This document shows, piece after piece, positions 9,612 through 19,522 of a stretch of DNA of 64,000 bases. The DNA is taken from the NCBI RefSeq assembly GCF_016863435.1, contig NZ_BOOW01000044.1, forward strand, positions 1 to 64,000, given 5' to 3'. Each line of letters begins with the position of its first letter. Position 1 is the stretch's first letter. This stretch comes from Sinosporangium siamense (GTDB taxonomy: Bacteria > Actinomycetota > Actinomycetes > Streptosporangiales > Streptosporangiaceae). A program made the position numbers and the translations under genes. Under the pieces are notes generated by a model, which worked only from the letters and a program-made list of their open reading frames with translations, did not search any database and had not been told where the DNA came from.

Positions 9612-9864
9612 GTTTCACCGCCCTTATCGGGGCAGGCATCATTGCGGCTGCTCGGCTGTCGCTCTGGGGCGGAACGGGAGCGGAAGATTCACCGCCTCTG
9701 TTGGAGCGGCATCATTGCGGTGGATGGCTACACACTGCGCATACGCCCGAGTAGCCGAGTTTCGGCGTGCTTCAGGGGAGCATCACCATTACGGCAGCAT
9801 GAGTGCAGTCGCGTTTGCGGTCAACGATCAGGTTTCCCCTTTCCAGAGGCGGCATCAATGCAGC
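9612..9864 (+). CRISPR. CRISPR array E, decayed, 4 repeats, between the two cas operons
   Basis: Repeat ends ATTGCGGC (9641-9648), ATTGCGGT (9714-9721), ATTACGGC (9788-9795) and AATGCAGC (9857-9864) are spaced 73, 74 and 69. Each unit starts near GTTTC or ATTCACCGCC and keeps GGCATCATTGCGGC-like 3' ends in the first two. The orientation equals that of array C (plus-strand transcription). All copies differ, so the array is probably inactive. It fills much of the divergent intergenic region 9038-10209. Confidence 0.65.
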
Positions 9865-10209
9865 GACCGAGTAAGAGCGCCATCCGCTCTCCGGCCTAGC
9901 TTTCACAGTTCTCCTCGAGCGCCGTTCGTGGCCCCGTACCACAGGGGCTCTCCAGTTGGCGCAGCCAGCCCCTTCTCCACTCCGAGCGATGCAATCTCGA
10001 TCGAGCTCGCTTGGGCTTTAGATCTCCACTGCGGCTCGCCAGAAAAGAAATCGATCAACTCGCCATAGATGCCATCGTTATGGACGCTAGCCACCAAATC
10101 ACGCTTTTACCCCCGCACCTGCAGGCGCATCAGAATTGTCAGTCGCCTCTGGCATTCTCCGCATGTCGAGAAAGTCGACGACCGAGCGAAGTGCGAAAGG
10201 GGCGTTCAA
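9865..10209. other. intergenic region upstream of the second csb1
   Basis: About 345 bases after decayed array E and before the rightward cas operon. I see no convincing ORF with family resemblance. GAAAGGGG at 10195-10202 is a plausible ribosome binding site for the GTG at 10210. A promoter for csb1 must lie here or further up, but I cannot point to clear -35/-10 boxes. Confidence 0.4.
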
Positions 10210-11370
10210 GTGAGCTTGACCCAAATCCTATTAGATGCGACAAACGAGGACAGGACTCACACCGCATTGGTGGTGCAAGCTACCTACCAGCCAGTAGGTG
10301 GTCTGGGCAACATCGCAATGCCCCCGACCTTCCCCATCGAGGAACGCGAGCGCGACCTGACCAGGAAGTACCTGGTGGCCGACCGCCTCCTGGATGGCGC
10401 GGTCGTCAAGACGGTGACCTTCGACCAGGAGCAATCCCAGGCCAACCGGACCGAGAAAGCCCTCAAACAGGCCCGGGACGAGGGCCGTATCGAGCTGCCG
10501 ATGCTGGAGATGCGCACCCCCACCGCGCACGGTGAGGTCCGCATCACCTCCTTCGACGCCCCCCACCGCTACGCCGACGCCTACTGGCGGGACTCCACAA
10601 TCGACGGCGTCCGGTTCGACCAGAGCGAGATCGGCAGGCGCCTGCGCTCGGTCACCGCTCTGGATGCCCGCCCCCTGTACGAGCGTGAGCCCACCTCGTT
10701 GATCTACGGCGCGTGGGACTCCCACCGAAAAGGCAGGTGGCCGAAGTTCGCCCGGCTCTACACCGCGGTCATGTACGGCACCAACCCAGTGTTCGGTGCC
10801 CGCCGCGGCGGACGGCTGGACCCGGTCAACCTGACCGGTTCGGTCTCCAGCAAGGATCCCGTGGCGTGGGAGTACGCGGCCGAGGGGGCGAAGAAGACCA
10901 CGGGCAGCCGCCTGAGTGAAATCGGCCACGGCAACATCGCCCCCAACCCCGTCCCCGGCGGGGTGACCGTCGCCGAGGTGCGACGCATGGCGAGCATCTC
11001 CCTGGCCGGCCTGGAGCGGCTGCGGTTCGGAGACGCCTCACCGCAGGCCGCGCAGACCGCCCGCGCAACGCTGGCGGCGCTGGCGCTGGCCGCGGACCGG
11101 TTGGCGTTCGCGCGGCCGTCCGTGTGGCTGCGGTCGGGCTGCGACCTGGCCAAGATGTCCGAGCAGGTGGGACTCGAGCGGCCGGGCGGCGCACTCAATC
11201 TGATCGAGGTCTCGGCTTCGGCAGCGATCGACGCCTTCCACGAGCTCAAGGAGGAGGCGGCCAAGCTTGGCATCGAGATGGCCAGCGACGTCGTGCTGGT
11301 GGAGCCGATCCCCTCGCTGCGCAAGGCGATCGAGGTCACGGTGGCGCAGGCGCCGACCGAGGAGGGGTAA
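10210..11370 (+). CDS. csb1: type I-G CRISPR RAMP protein Csb1 (Cas7), second copy
   Basis: 386 residues from GTG 10210, chosen for a purine-rich site 8 bases upstream. Csb1-family features: IAMPPTFP near residue 37, the FDQEQSQANRTEKAL motif near 75 (equivalent to VESVQSMANRLE in the other copy), LIYGAWDSHRKGRWPKFAR near 165 and a C-terminal alanine-rich helical part. It would form the Cas7 backbone of a second type I-G complex. It heads a rightward operon; csb2 starts 3 bases after its stop. Longer than and diverged from the csb1 at 3454-4383. Confidence 0.85.
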   Translation: MSLTQILLDATNEDRTHTALVVQATYQPVGGLGNIAMPPTFPIEERERDLTRKYLVADRLLDGAVVKTVTFDQEQSQANRTEKALKQARDEGRIELPMLEMRTPTAHGEVRITSFDAPHRYADAYWRDSTIDGVRFDQSEIGRRLRSVTALDARPLYEREPTSLIYGAWDSHRKGRWPKFARLYTAVMYGTNPVFGARRGGRLDPVNLTGSVSSKDPVAWEYAAEGAKKTTGSRLSEIGHGNIAPNPVPGGVTVAEVRRMASISLAGLERLRFGDASPQAAQTARATLAALALAADRLAFARPSVWLRSGCDLAKMSEQVGLERPGGALNLIEVSASAAIDAFHELKEEAAKLGIEMASDVVLVEPIPSLRKAIEVTVAQAPTEEG

Positions 11371-11373
11371 GCG

Positions 11374-12758
11374 GTGTCCCTCACTGTGGCTGTGCGGCTG
11401 CGCCAAGGGCGCTATGACGCCGCGCAGGTGGATCCGCGGCGGGTGGAGTGGCCGCCGCATCCGGCTCGGGTGTTCTGCGCTCTGGTGGCCTCGGCCGCGT
11501 GTGCTGAGGACTGGGAGGCGCTGCGCTGGTTGGAGCGGTGCGGTTCGCCCCAAGTCTGGGCCGCCCCTTCGACAAGCACCGCGCGGGTCGACAGCTATGT
11601 GGTGACCAACGAGGCCTCGGCAAAGGGCGGCAGCGCGAGCTGGCCGGGCCGTACCAACGGGGCGCGCGCCCGTGTCTCCGCTGTGCCCGCCGATGAGCGG
11701 TTCGCGTTCGTGTGGCCCGAGGCGGAGCCTGATCCAGGTGTGGTGGCACGGCTGCGTCGAATGGCGCGCAACGTGCCGTATGTCGGCAGGTCGACCGGTC
11801 AGGCCGAGGTCAGCGTCGCCCCCGAGGCCCTTGAAGGGCCTGCGGTCTGGTCTCAGTGGTTGCCGAGCCGCCTCGGTGACGGCGATGTTGTCGCGTTGCG
11901 CGTGCCGTACCCGGGGTACACCGATGCCCTCATCGACGCCTAGAGTCGGGTGCGCGCTCCTGGGAGGTGGCCAGGGCGGTCCCGTACCTGCCCGCCGTCG
12001 AACCGCAGGCGGTGCAGGTACCGTTCCGATCCCCGTGGGACAGCTTGATGATCTGGGGGTTTGATCGTCAGGCGTCCCGGATCGGCGGGGACCGTGTCCT
12101 GACGCTCACCTCGATGCTGCGCAAGGCGGTGATCAGCAGGATCGGGACGGAGGTGCCCGCGCAGGTGAGCGGCCACGGCGCCGACGGCCGGACGCACGTC
12201 GGCTACCTGGCGCTGCCGGATGTGGGGCACCGGCACGCCGACGGGCACCTGCTCGGCCTGGCTCTGGCCGTACCGCGGGACATGCCGGCCGAGGAGTGGA
12301 AGAGGCTGGTGCGCGCCGTGGTCAGCGGTGAAGGCGCCCTCACCCGCCTCACCTGGTCCGGCCGCTCCACGGGACTCCTCTACGGCCACGACCCACGTCG
12401 CCGCGGGCTGTCGCCGGAGACCTGGCGTGGCCCGGAGGGCGGGGCGTGCCGGTGGGTGACGGCGACGCCGCTGGTCACCGACGGGATGCCGCGCAAGGGC
12501 CGTGCGATCGAGTCGCTGGTTGTCAAATCGCTGGCCCGGGTCGGCTATCCGGAGCCGGTCGAGGTGGCGGTCTCGGCGGCGCCGCTGCTAGAGGGCGCGG
12601 TGTGGCGACCTCGCGCGGGCAGCATGCCGCAGGGGCGGCCGCGCCGTCCGATGGTTCACGTGCGGGTGAGGTTCCCCCGCCCGGTGGTGGGACCGGTGAT
12701 CGCCGGTTCGCTGCGCTACCTGGGGCTGGGGTTGTTCGTCCCGGAGAGGACGGCGTGA
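11374..12758 (+). pseudogene. csb2: type I-G Csb2 (Cas5-Cas6), second copy, single-base frameshift
   Basis: Two frames join into one Csb2-like protein of about 460 residues. The first (GTG 11374, MSLTVAVRLRQGRYDAAQ) runs through NVPYVGRSTGQAE and PYPGYTDALIDA to a TAG at 11941. The second continues GARSWEVARAVPYLP and ends LRYLGLGLFVPERTA at 12758. Inserting one base after CCTA near 11943 would restore a continuous reading (DAYESGARSW). Either the gene is inactivated or the base is missing from the assembly. Its stop overlaps the cas3 start (TGATG). Confidence 0.75.
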
Positions 12759-15656
12759 TGGACAGCCTGTCGGTAGCCGATTTCGTCGCCTTCTACGAGG
12801 AGGTCCACGGATACGGTCCCTTCCCCTGGCAGGTGGCTCTGCTGGCCCGGGTGCACCGGGAGGGGTGGCCCGCTCTTCTCGACGTTCCCACGGGTCTGGG
12901 AAAGACGTCGTTGCTGGATGTTGCGGTGTTCGCCGCGGCGCTCGGGTGCTCGGATGCGCGTCGGCGGGTCTTCTTCGTGGTGGACCGGCGGCTGATCGTC
13001 GACGAGGCCTTCCGTCACGCGTGCCGCATCCGCAGTGCGCTGGAGCGGGCGGAGGCCGGCAGCGTTGCCGGCAGGGTGGCGGCCGTCCTGCGGGCGAGGA
13101 GTGGCGGGGAGGGGCTTGAGGTCACGCGGATGCGTGGTGGTGTCACCTGGTCGTGGCGCTGGGTGGAGCGCCCCGACCAGTACGCGATCGTGGTGGGGAC
13201 GGTCGACCAGATCGGCAGCCGGCTGCTGTTTCGCGGGTACGGTCTGAGCGACAGCCTGCGCCCGATCGACGCCGCCCTGGTGGGCACCGACAGCCTGATC
13301 GTCGTCGACGAGGCGCATCTGTCGCAGCCCTTCCTCACCACGCTCGGCGACGCCTTGAGCATGGACACCACACCTGCAGACGCTCAGCCCCGGGTGGTCA
13401 GCATGACCGCCAGCCCCAACTCCGACAGCACCCGCGTGCACACCATCACCACAGACGACGAGGCGAACCGCTTCGCCCGCCAGAGACTGCATGCCCGCAA
13501 GCACGGCTATCTGGTCGAGGTCAGCGGTACCACCAAGAAGAACAACCACCAGCAGACAGCTGCAGCGCTGGCCCAGTGGGCGGGACACCTGGCCCGAGAG
13601 CACCGCGTGGTCGGGGTCGTCTGCAACACGGTCGCCCGCGCGCGAGCAGTGTTCGAGATCCTCCGCGGACAGCATCCCGACCAGTGCCTGCTGCTCACCG
13701 GGCGTATCCGCCCAGTGGATCGGGACTACCTGCTGCTGAAGTGGTACGACCGGATCAAGGCAGGCTGCGACACCGACCCCGAGGAACCGATCTTCGCGGT
13801 GGCCACCCAAACGGTGGAGGTCGGGGCAAATCTCGATTTCTCCGCCTTGGTCACCGAGTCGGCATCGCTGCCCGCCCTCGTCCAGCGCCTCGGGCGCCTC
13901 AACCGCCTCGGGAGAATGGAGAGCGCGGCACCGGCGGTCATCGTGCACAGCCCGCACGATCCGGACGGGGTGTACGGCGAGGCCCGTGCGAACACGTGGG
14001 CGTGGCTGCCCGGTCCAGAAGTTTCGCCCTGGCAAAACCTCTCCCCTGCTGGGTGAGGACTTCCTGTCACTGTCCCCGTCGGAGCTGCGGCAGTTGGCCA
14101 ACGCACTCCACGCTCACAACAAGCAAATGTGGCAGAAGTTGCAGGGGCCCCAGCCGTATACGCCCTACCTGTCGCCGGCGCATCTGGACGCGTGGGCCCG
14201 CACCTCGCCCGCCCCCAGCCCGAACGACGTTCCCCCTGCGCCGTTCCTGCACGGACTGCAGCGCGAGTCCGCGCAGGTCTCCGTCGCCTGGCGGGACCTT
14301 GATGGCGACCGGCAGCAGTGGCAGCAGAGCGTCGAGCTGCTTCCCCCGACGGTCGAGGAGAGCATCGAACTGCCGCTCACCGCCGTACGCCAATGGCTGT
14401 CCGGGCTTGACCGTACGAGCGACTTCACCGACGTGGAAGGCGAGCCCGACCCCGAAGACGCTGAGGAACCCGGCCCGCTGGCACGACCCGTCATCCGGTA
14501 CGGCTCCCGCGACGAGATCGAGATCGTTCCCGGGGCACGCATCAGAGCTGGAGATCGGCTCGTCGTCCCCACCGGCTACGGCGGATGCGACGAGTACGGC
14601 TGGAACCCGGCTGAAACGCAACCCGCACTGGACGTTGGAGACCTGTGCGGCGGCAACGGCCGCCGGGCGGTCTCCGTACGGATGGGTCCAACCCTGGTGG
14701 CCGCCTTCAACCAGCATGGCCCCGACCTTGCCGAAGCTGTGGCTCAGGCAGTGGAGCGGGTGGACGAATGGCGCCGAGCCGATCAGGTGGACGCCGAGGC
14801 CTGCTCGGCTTTGATCAAGCAGATCCTTGCCGAGCCGCGTGCCGCCATGCCACCGGGTCCGGGATACGAGGAGTCCGGTGATGATCTGCCACCGCACCTT
14901 GCAGTGCTTCGCCGTCTGGCCCTGGCCCGGAAGCCCACAGCTGTGGAGCATGTCGGTCTTGGCTGCGTTGTCTTGACCAGCGATACGACCTCTTTCGGCG
15001 AGGACGCCACCGCTCGGGGGTCCTCCAGCGGAGCCGAACCTGTTCGCTTGGAAGACCATCAGCGCGCCGTTGCAAGAAGGGCGGTGGAGTTCGCCGGCTA
15101 CCTCCACCTGCCCCACGATCTCCAGCGGGCGCTCGAGCTGGCCGCCCTCTGGCATGACGAGGGCAAGCGGGATGAGCGCTTCCAGGTGATGCTGCACCGC
15201 GGGGATCGCTGGCTGGCCGCGGCCCGCCCGCACGACTTGGCCAAGTCCGGGATGGACCCGCTGGACCGCTCGCTGTTCCGCCAGGCGCAGCGTCGCTCGG
15301 GCTACCCTGCCGGTATGCGGCACGAGGCCCTGTCTGCGCAGATCGCCCCTGTGCTCCTCGAAAGGGAACCTATCGTTGACGGTGACCTGGTCGTGCACCT
15401 GATCGCAGGCCATCACGGTTTCGGGCGCCCGCTGCTACCCCCGGTGACCGACCCGTCCCCGGTCACCGCCGTCCACCAGGGCGGGCACAAGATCGAAATC
15501 GATAGCAGCGCATCAGTTGACTGGTCATCCCCTGCGCGCTTCGCAGTCCTGACGAAGAAGCACGGACGGTGGGGACTGGCCAGACTGGAGACCGTCCTGC
15601 GCCTGGCGGACATCTGGTGCTCGGCCCGCCAAGAAGCAGACAGGGAGGACTCGTGA
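12758..15656 (+). pseudogene. cas3: type I-G Cas3 helicase-nuclease, second copy, single-base frameshift
   Basis: Starts at ATG 12758 (MDSLSVADFVAFYEEVHGYG). The helicase part carries DVPTGLGKTS (Walker A), VVDEAHLSQPF (DEAH), SMTASP, and VATQTVEVGANLDFS with VQRLGRLNRLG. The frame stops at 14056, while a frame shifted by +1 carries on with SPLLGEDFLSLSPSELRQL to 15656. That part includes the HD region (ALWHDEGKRDERF, MRHEALSAQI, LIAGHHGFGRP). Removing one A from the AAAA run at 14034-14037 fuses the frames (WQTSPLLGED). The whole protein would be about 965 residues. Gene decay and an assembly error are both possible. Confidence 0.8.
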
Positions 15657-16594
15657 GCGCTGTGGTGCTTCCCGCGTTGGACGGGCGCGAACCATTGGGG
15701 TTCCTGGCCGCCCTCGGAGTCCTCCGGGTTCTCGCAGACGAGGGCGGAGTCCCGGCTCGGCTGTCGTTCTCCGACCGTGACGCGACCGCCGTTGTGCACA
15801 GCGACTTGGCGGACGTGGACGAGATCGCCGGCGAGCTGCGCAAGGTCGTCGCCTCGATCGGCGAGGGAGCCGTGCTCCCAGGAGTGGGGGCAGGTTTCCC
15901 TCCCGCTGCCGGGGTCGGACAGGACCCGCTGCGCTGGCCTCGGGAGACCTACCGCGACCACGCCGTCCGCCTGCGCGAATCGCATCCGCGAGCGGCCGAG
16001 GTGTGGCTTCCCGCCCTGACGACGGATCTGGCCGTCGACAGCCAGGGCCGAGGCGCCATCTCGCCGTTCATCGCCCCGGCCGGCCAGCAGAAGCTCCGCA
16101 CCTTCTTTGAGAAGCCTCTGAAGGCGGTACGGGCCGACCCGACGCATCTGCGTGATGCCTTAGTTCGATGGCGCCGGGTCGAGGGCTTCACCGGCGAGTA
16201 CCTGGATCACCGGGTACTGCGAAGCAGCGCCGACGACCCGCGTGGACGTAGGGGGATGGAGGCCGGGGTTCCGGGCGCGACATGGCTTGCCACGATGGCG
16301 ATTCCGATGTTCCGGCTGGGGGGCGACGGCCGAAGGGTGCGCAGCACACTGTGGCAACGGACAGCCGACGACCATGTCATGATCTGGCCTCTATGGACCC
16401 CCCGACTCGACGTCGAGGCGGTGCGCTGCCTGCTGGAACACCCGGCCCTGCGGCCAGTAGACGAAGGACCGACCATGACAGCCACGGCCTGGGAGCCGCT
16501 GGGGGTGTTCGGCGTCTACAGCGCTCACCGGCGGCGTCTACCGGGGCGTACGTTCGAAGGAGTACTTTCACCGAACACTGTCACCATCCGATGA
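15653..16594 (+). CDS. type I-G CRISPR protein, Cas8u2 / Cas3-extension family
   Basis: 313 residues from GTG 15653, overlapping the cas3 stop (GTGA), with GGGAGG 6 bases upstream. The opening VLPALDGREPLGFLAALGVL matches the short large-subunit family found after cas3 in type I-U/I-G operons without csx17 (called Cas8u2, or Cas3-extension protein). Other conserved-looking blocks are DPLRWPRETYRDH near residue 88, WLPALTTDLAVD near 115 and FIAPAGQQKLRTFF near 137. It probably completes the interference complex with Csb1, Csb2 and Cas3. The family name is recalled, not searched. Confidence 0.72.
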   Translation: MSAVVLPALDGREPLGFLAALGVLRVLADEGGVPARLSFSDRDATAVVHSDLADVDEIAGELRKVVASIGEGAVLPGVGAGFPPAAGVGQDPLRWPRETYRDHAVRLRESHPRAAEVWLPALTTDLAVDSQGRGAISPFIAPAGQQKLRTFFEKPLKAVRADPTHLRDALVRWRRVEGFTGEYLDHRVLRSSADDPRGRRGMEAGVPGATWLATMAIPMFRLGGDGRRVRSTLWQRTADDHVMIWPLWTPRLDVEAVRCLLEHPALRPVDEGPTMTATAWEPLGVFGVYSAHRRRLPGRTFEGVLSPNTVTIR

Positions 16595-16718
16595 GTGTTC
16601 GGACCACCACTGCTACTTGACACTTGAAAAACACCTGCCGCAGGCAACCTCTCAAAGCCACCGCCGCCAACCAGCATGGAACGGAAACCACAGCCCGTAG
16701 ATCGTGGACGCGTGCTTA

Positions 16719-16755
16719 GGAACCTCAAGCTCACATGGATTCCTGGGGAGGTTCC
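16719..16755 (+). promoter_or_regulatory. leader of array C with conserved inverted repeat
   Basis: GGAACCTC (16719-16726) and GAGGTTCC (16748-16755) bound a 37-base motif. In reverse complement it differs from the array B motif at only a few inner positions. It is 88 bases from the first repeat at 16844. The region 16595-16843 holds no gene. Confidence 0.75.
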
Positions 16756-16843
16756 TAAGCACAAACAGCACAGAAAAGGACAACTACAGGCATGAATGGC
16801 CTGAGAGATCGTCACACAACGAAGTTGTTGCAGTTCACAAGCA

Positions 16844-17594
16844 GTCTCACCGTCTCTGAAGGGGACGGCCCCATTGCGGCCTGTTCGGCGAGGGAGCCGG
16901 CAAGGCCGGGATGAAGTCTCACCGTCTCTGAAGGGGACGGCCCCATTGCGGCAGCCCGGCCGCTTCGGCCGGTGGGACCGCCTCGACAGTCTCACCGTCT
17001 CTGAAGGGGACGGCCCCATTGCGGCAACGACTTCTGGAGCTGGCCCGCCGGTACTCCGTGGTCTCACCGTCTCTGAAGGGGACGGCCCCATTGCGGCGGC
17101 CAGGTGCTGCCGCCTCACATCAAGCCCGAGAGGTCTCACTGTCCCTAGACAGGACGGCCCCATTGCGGCGCGAGCATCTCGGCGACGACCGTCAGCCCTA
17201 GACCGAGTCTCACCGTCCTTGAAAGGGACGGCCCCATTACGGCCTGGCTAGCCGTCGCCGGCGTCTCATTGCTGGCGAGTCTCACCGTCCCTCAAAGGGA
17301 CGGCCCCATTGCGGCCCGCGCGAGGTGTTTCTCGCGTGCGCCCCGGATGACAGTCTCACCGTCCCTGAAAGGGGCGGCCCCATTGCGGCTAGGCAGCGAT
17401 GGACGAGGAGGTCTCGCAGCGGATGGTCTCACCGTCCCTGAAAGGGACGGCCCCATTACGGCACCCCGTCCAGGTAGACGCCGCCGTCTCACCGTCCCTG
17501 AAGGGGACGGCCCCATTGCGGCACCGAGGCCATGTCGACCTCGGACTTCCCGCTTCTGGTCTCACCGTCCCTGAGGGGACGGCCCCATCGCGGC
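16844..17594 (+). CRISPR. CRISPR array C, 11 repeats of 36-37 bp
   Basis: Repeats start at 16844, 16916, 16989, 17061, 17133, 17207, 17279, 17353, 17426, 17486 and 17559. Consensus begins GTCTCACCGTCCCTGAAAGG and ends GACGGCCCCATTGCGGC, with an 8-bp stem CCGTCCCT/AGGGACGG. The last copy lacks one base and has ATCGCGGC, as expected at a trailer end, so transcription is on the plus strand from the leader at 16719. Spacers are 35-37 bases except 17463-17485, which is only 23. Its repeat ends in the same ATTGCGGC as arrays B and D read on the minus strand. It adjoins the second effector operon. Confidence 0.95.
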
Positions 17595-17700
17595 GACTGG
17601 CCCAAAAGCCAGCGAGCCCGCCCATGGCGTCTCGTCCCGCTATTGGCTAGAACCTCAAGGCCGACTGGAACACACGGTCCCACCGCCCCCTCGATGCCCA

Positions 17701-17754
17701 GCTGTTGAGCGACAGGATTGTGACAGTGCTTCGCGACAAGAAGTGTCAGTAACG
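17701..17754 (+). repeat. 54-bp direct repeat, left copy
   Basis: Begins GCTGTTGAGCGACAGGATT and matches 19328-19381 at 48 of 54 positions. It contains two copies of GCGACA-N5/6-TG(T/A)CAGT (17709-17727 and 17733-17750). The pair brackets a single gene, the AlbA_2 protein. The same motif recurs at 20932, 28841 and 28890. Probably ends or recombination sites of a small mobile unit; no transposase is associated. Confidence 0.7.
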
Positions 17755-17895
17755 CAATGTAATAGCGATCCCACACTGTCTCTAGCAGGTGCAGGAATCA
17801 ATCTTCCCCGCTGCGCCGTTACCACGATCCTCCAAGGAGACGGCCCTTCTCCTGGGCACCTCCCAGGCCAAGGTCGGGTTCGCTAGCGTGGCGGC

Positions 17896-19320
17896 ATGTT
17901 TCGGTCTGCGCGTCTTGAAGCGCTGTTCGGCAAGCGATTTGATCAGGTGGTCTTCGCGGACGTGATCGCGCTGATCGGGCGTGAGGAGGCAGCCGAAGCG
18001 GCCGACCTGGACTACAAGGAACGGGTTCACGCCAAGAACGAAGAGCAGAAGGTCGAGTTCTGCAAGGACGTCGTCGCCATGGCCAACGACCGCGGCGGGA
18101 TCCTGGTCATCGGAGTGAAGGAAGACGGTCAGCGCGCCGTCCCCGAGGAAGTGACCAAGGTCGATGTGGGCGACAGTGAGCAGCGCCGACTCCACGACGT
18201 GCTGTTGAACCTGTCCCCGCACCCCCTACAGGTCGACATCCTCGCCGTCGAGGACCCCGACGACCCGGGTCACGGCGTCCTGCTGGTTGTGGTGGAACGC
18301 AGCGGCTTGGCCCCGCACGCACTCCTGGACACCCGGGACAAGACCCACCACCGCGACGGCTGGCTGCGTTTCCCCATCCGCAACGGCGCCGCCACTCGCT
18401 GGATGCTCGAGCCCGAGGTGGCCACCCGTTACCGTGATCGCTTCGCCGCCGGACAGTCGATCCATGACCGGCTGAAGGAGGTGGAAGCCGGATGCGTCGA
18501 AGCCTACGCAGAACGGGACGGCTCAACCCTTCCGGACCCGCCGCAGGAAACCGACAGGTTCGGGCTGCGGCGTCCGGAGTACGCCTTCTACCGGAAAGAG
18601 CCGACGCGGCCCATCCTGGTGGTGACGATCGTTCCGGAGACCGCTGGAAGGCTCGTGCTCAACCGGGCTGCTCTGCTGGAGTTCCAGCGTGCCCAGCATG
18701 TCGAGCCGGTGATGATTGGACGCCATTGGACCTTCCAGCAGGTGGGGGTCGCCCCGCGCAGACTCATCGCGGTCTTCGGAGATCCCGTCATCGCCGTGTA
18801 CACCGAACTGCACACCGACGGTGCAGGGTCGTTCCTCATGGCACTGAACGGCGAGGATCAGACCGGTGAAACGATCCGCGTTCTCGTCCAGGACCTCGTC
18901 TTCTACCTGCTGTCGGGACTGCGATACCTCGGCCGCCACGCACGCGATCGCACAGCTGCCAGCGGCGTCACTGCGATCAGGCTGAGCTTGCTGGCAGACA
19001 CCGATCAGATCGACAGCTCCGGTATTGACCTCCCCCGTCGTGACTCTCTTCGCGAGATCCAGCTGACGTCCAGCACGAGCTATGGCGACTATGTGGGTCT
19101 GTCGCCGACCTGCCGCGCCGTCGGTGACGTCTTCGCCCCGCTCGACGACCTCGCCACCGATGGGCCGGGCTTGATCTCGGCGGCGGCGATGGTCGCCAGT
19201 GAGGCATGTCACGCCTTCGGTCTGGCCGAAGTGCCCCCGCTCGACGTCAACGGCACCATCAATCCCCATCACTGGGACGAGCCGCTACGGGCCATCATCA
19301 CCAACTGGGCCTCCTGGTAA
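17896..19320 (+). CDS. AlbA_2/Schlafen-type DNA-binding domain protein
   Basis: 474 residues from ATG 17896. The N-terminal 130 residues carry the AlbA_2 (divergent AAA_4, Schlafen) pattern: LDYKERV near residue 38, then FCKDVVAMANDRGGILVIGV and KEDG near 57-80. A PHALL...RDKTHHRDGW segment near 140-155 follows. The remaining 300 residues have no domain I recognise. AlbA_2 proteins bind nucleic acid or ATP, and several occur in phage-defence loci. It is monocistronic and bracketed by 54-bp direct repeats, which suggests it moves as a cassette. Defence function is inferred from context only. Confidence 0.7.
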   Translation: MFRSARLEALFGKRFDQVVFADVIALIGREEAAEAADLDYKERVHAKNEEQKVEFCKDVVAMANDRGGILVIGVKEDGQRAVPEEVTKVDVGDSEQRRLHDVLLNLSPHPLQVDILAVEDPDDPGHGVLLVVVERSGLAPHALLDTRDKTHHRDGWLRFPIRNGAATRWMLEPEVATRYRDRFAAGQSIHDRLKEVEAGCVEAYAERDGSTLPDPPQETDRFGLRRPEYAFYRKEPTRPILVVTIVPETAGRLVLNRAALLEFQRAQHVEPVMIGRHWTFQQVGVAPRRLIAVFGDPVIAVYTELHTDGAGSFLMALNGEDQTGETIRVLVQDLVFYLLSGLRYLGRHARDRTAASGVTAIRLSLLADTDQIDSSGIDLPRRDSLREIQLTSSTSYGDYVGLSPTCRAVGDVFAPLDDLATDGPGLISAAAMVASEACHAFGLAEVPPLDVNGTINPHHWDEPLRAIITNWASW

Positions 19321-19327
19321 CCCCTCC

Positions 19328-19381
19328 GCTGTTGAGCGACAGGATTCTGATAGTGCTTCGCGACACGAGCTGTCAGTAGCG
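19328..19381 (+). repeat. 54-bp direct repeat, right copy
   Basis: Partner of 17701-17754, starting 8 bases after the AlbA_2 stop codon. Contains GCGACA-N6-TGATAGT (19336-19354) and GCGACA-N5-TGTCAGT (19360-19377). The 19382-19522 stretch beyond it holds no recognisable gene. Confidence 0.7.
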
Positions 19382-19522
19382 CTGGTGGTTGCCCGCGGCG
19401 ATGTGGCGCATCTCGGCGTTACCCAGGAAGACGCAGCCTGTTACCGAGGCCCTTGTCACGACAGTAGCCAGGTCCAGGACGTTCGCAGCCCGGGTAGCGA
19501 GTAGGGCACCGTCTACTGGGTG

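Noticed and set aside
12716-14101. 461-residue minus-strand open frame
   Set aside because: Antisense to the helicase half of the second cas3.
14067-15416. 449-residue minus-strand open frame
   Set aside because: Antisense to the HD half of the second cas3; no domain seen.
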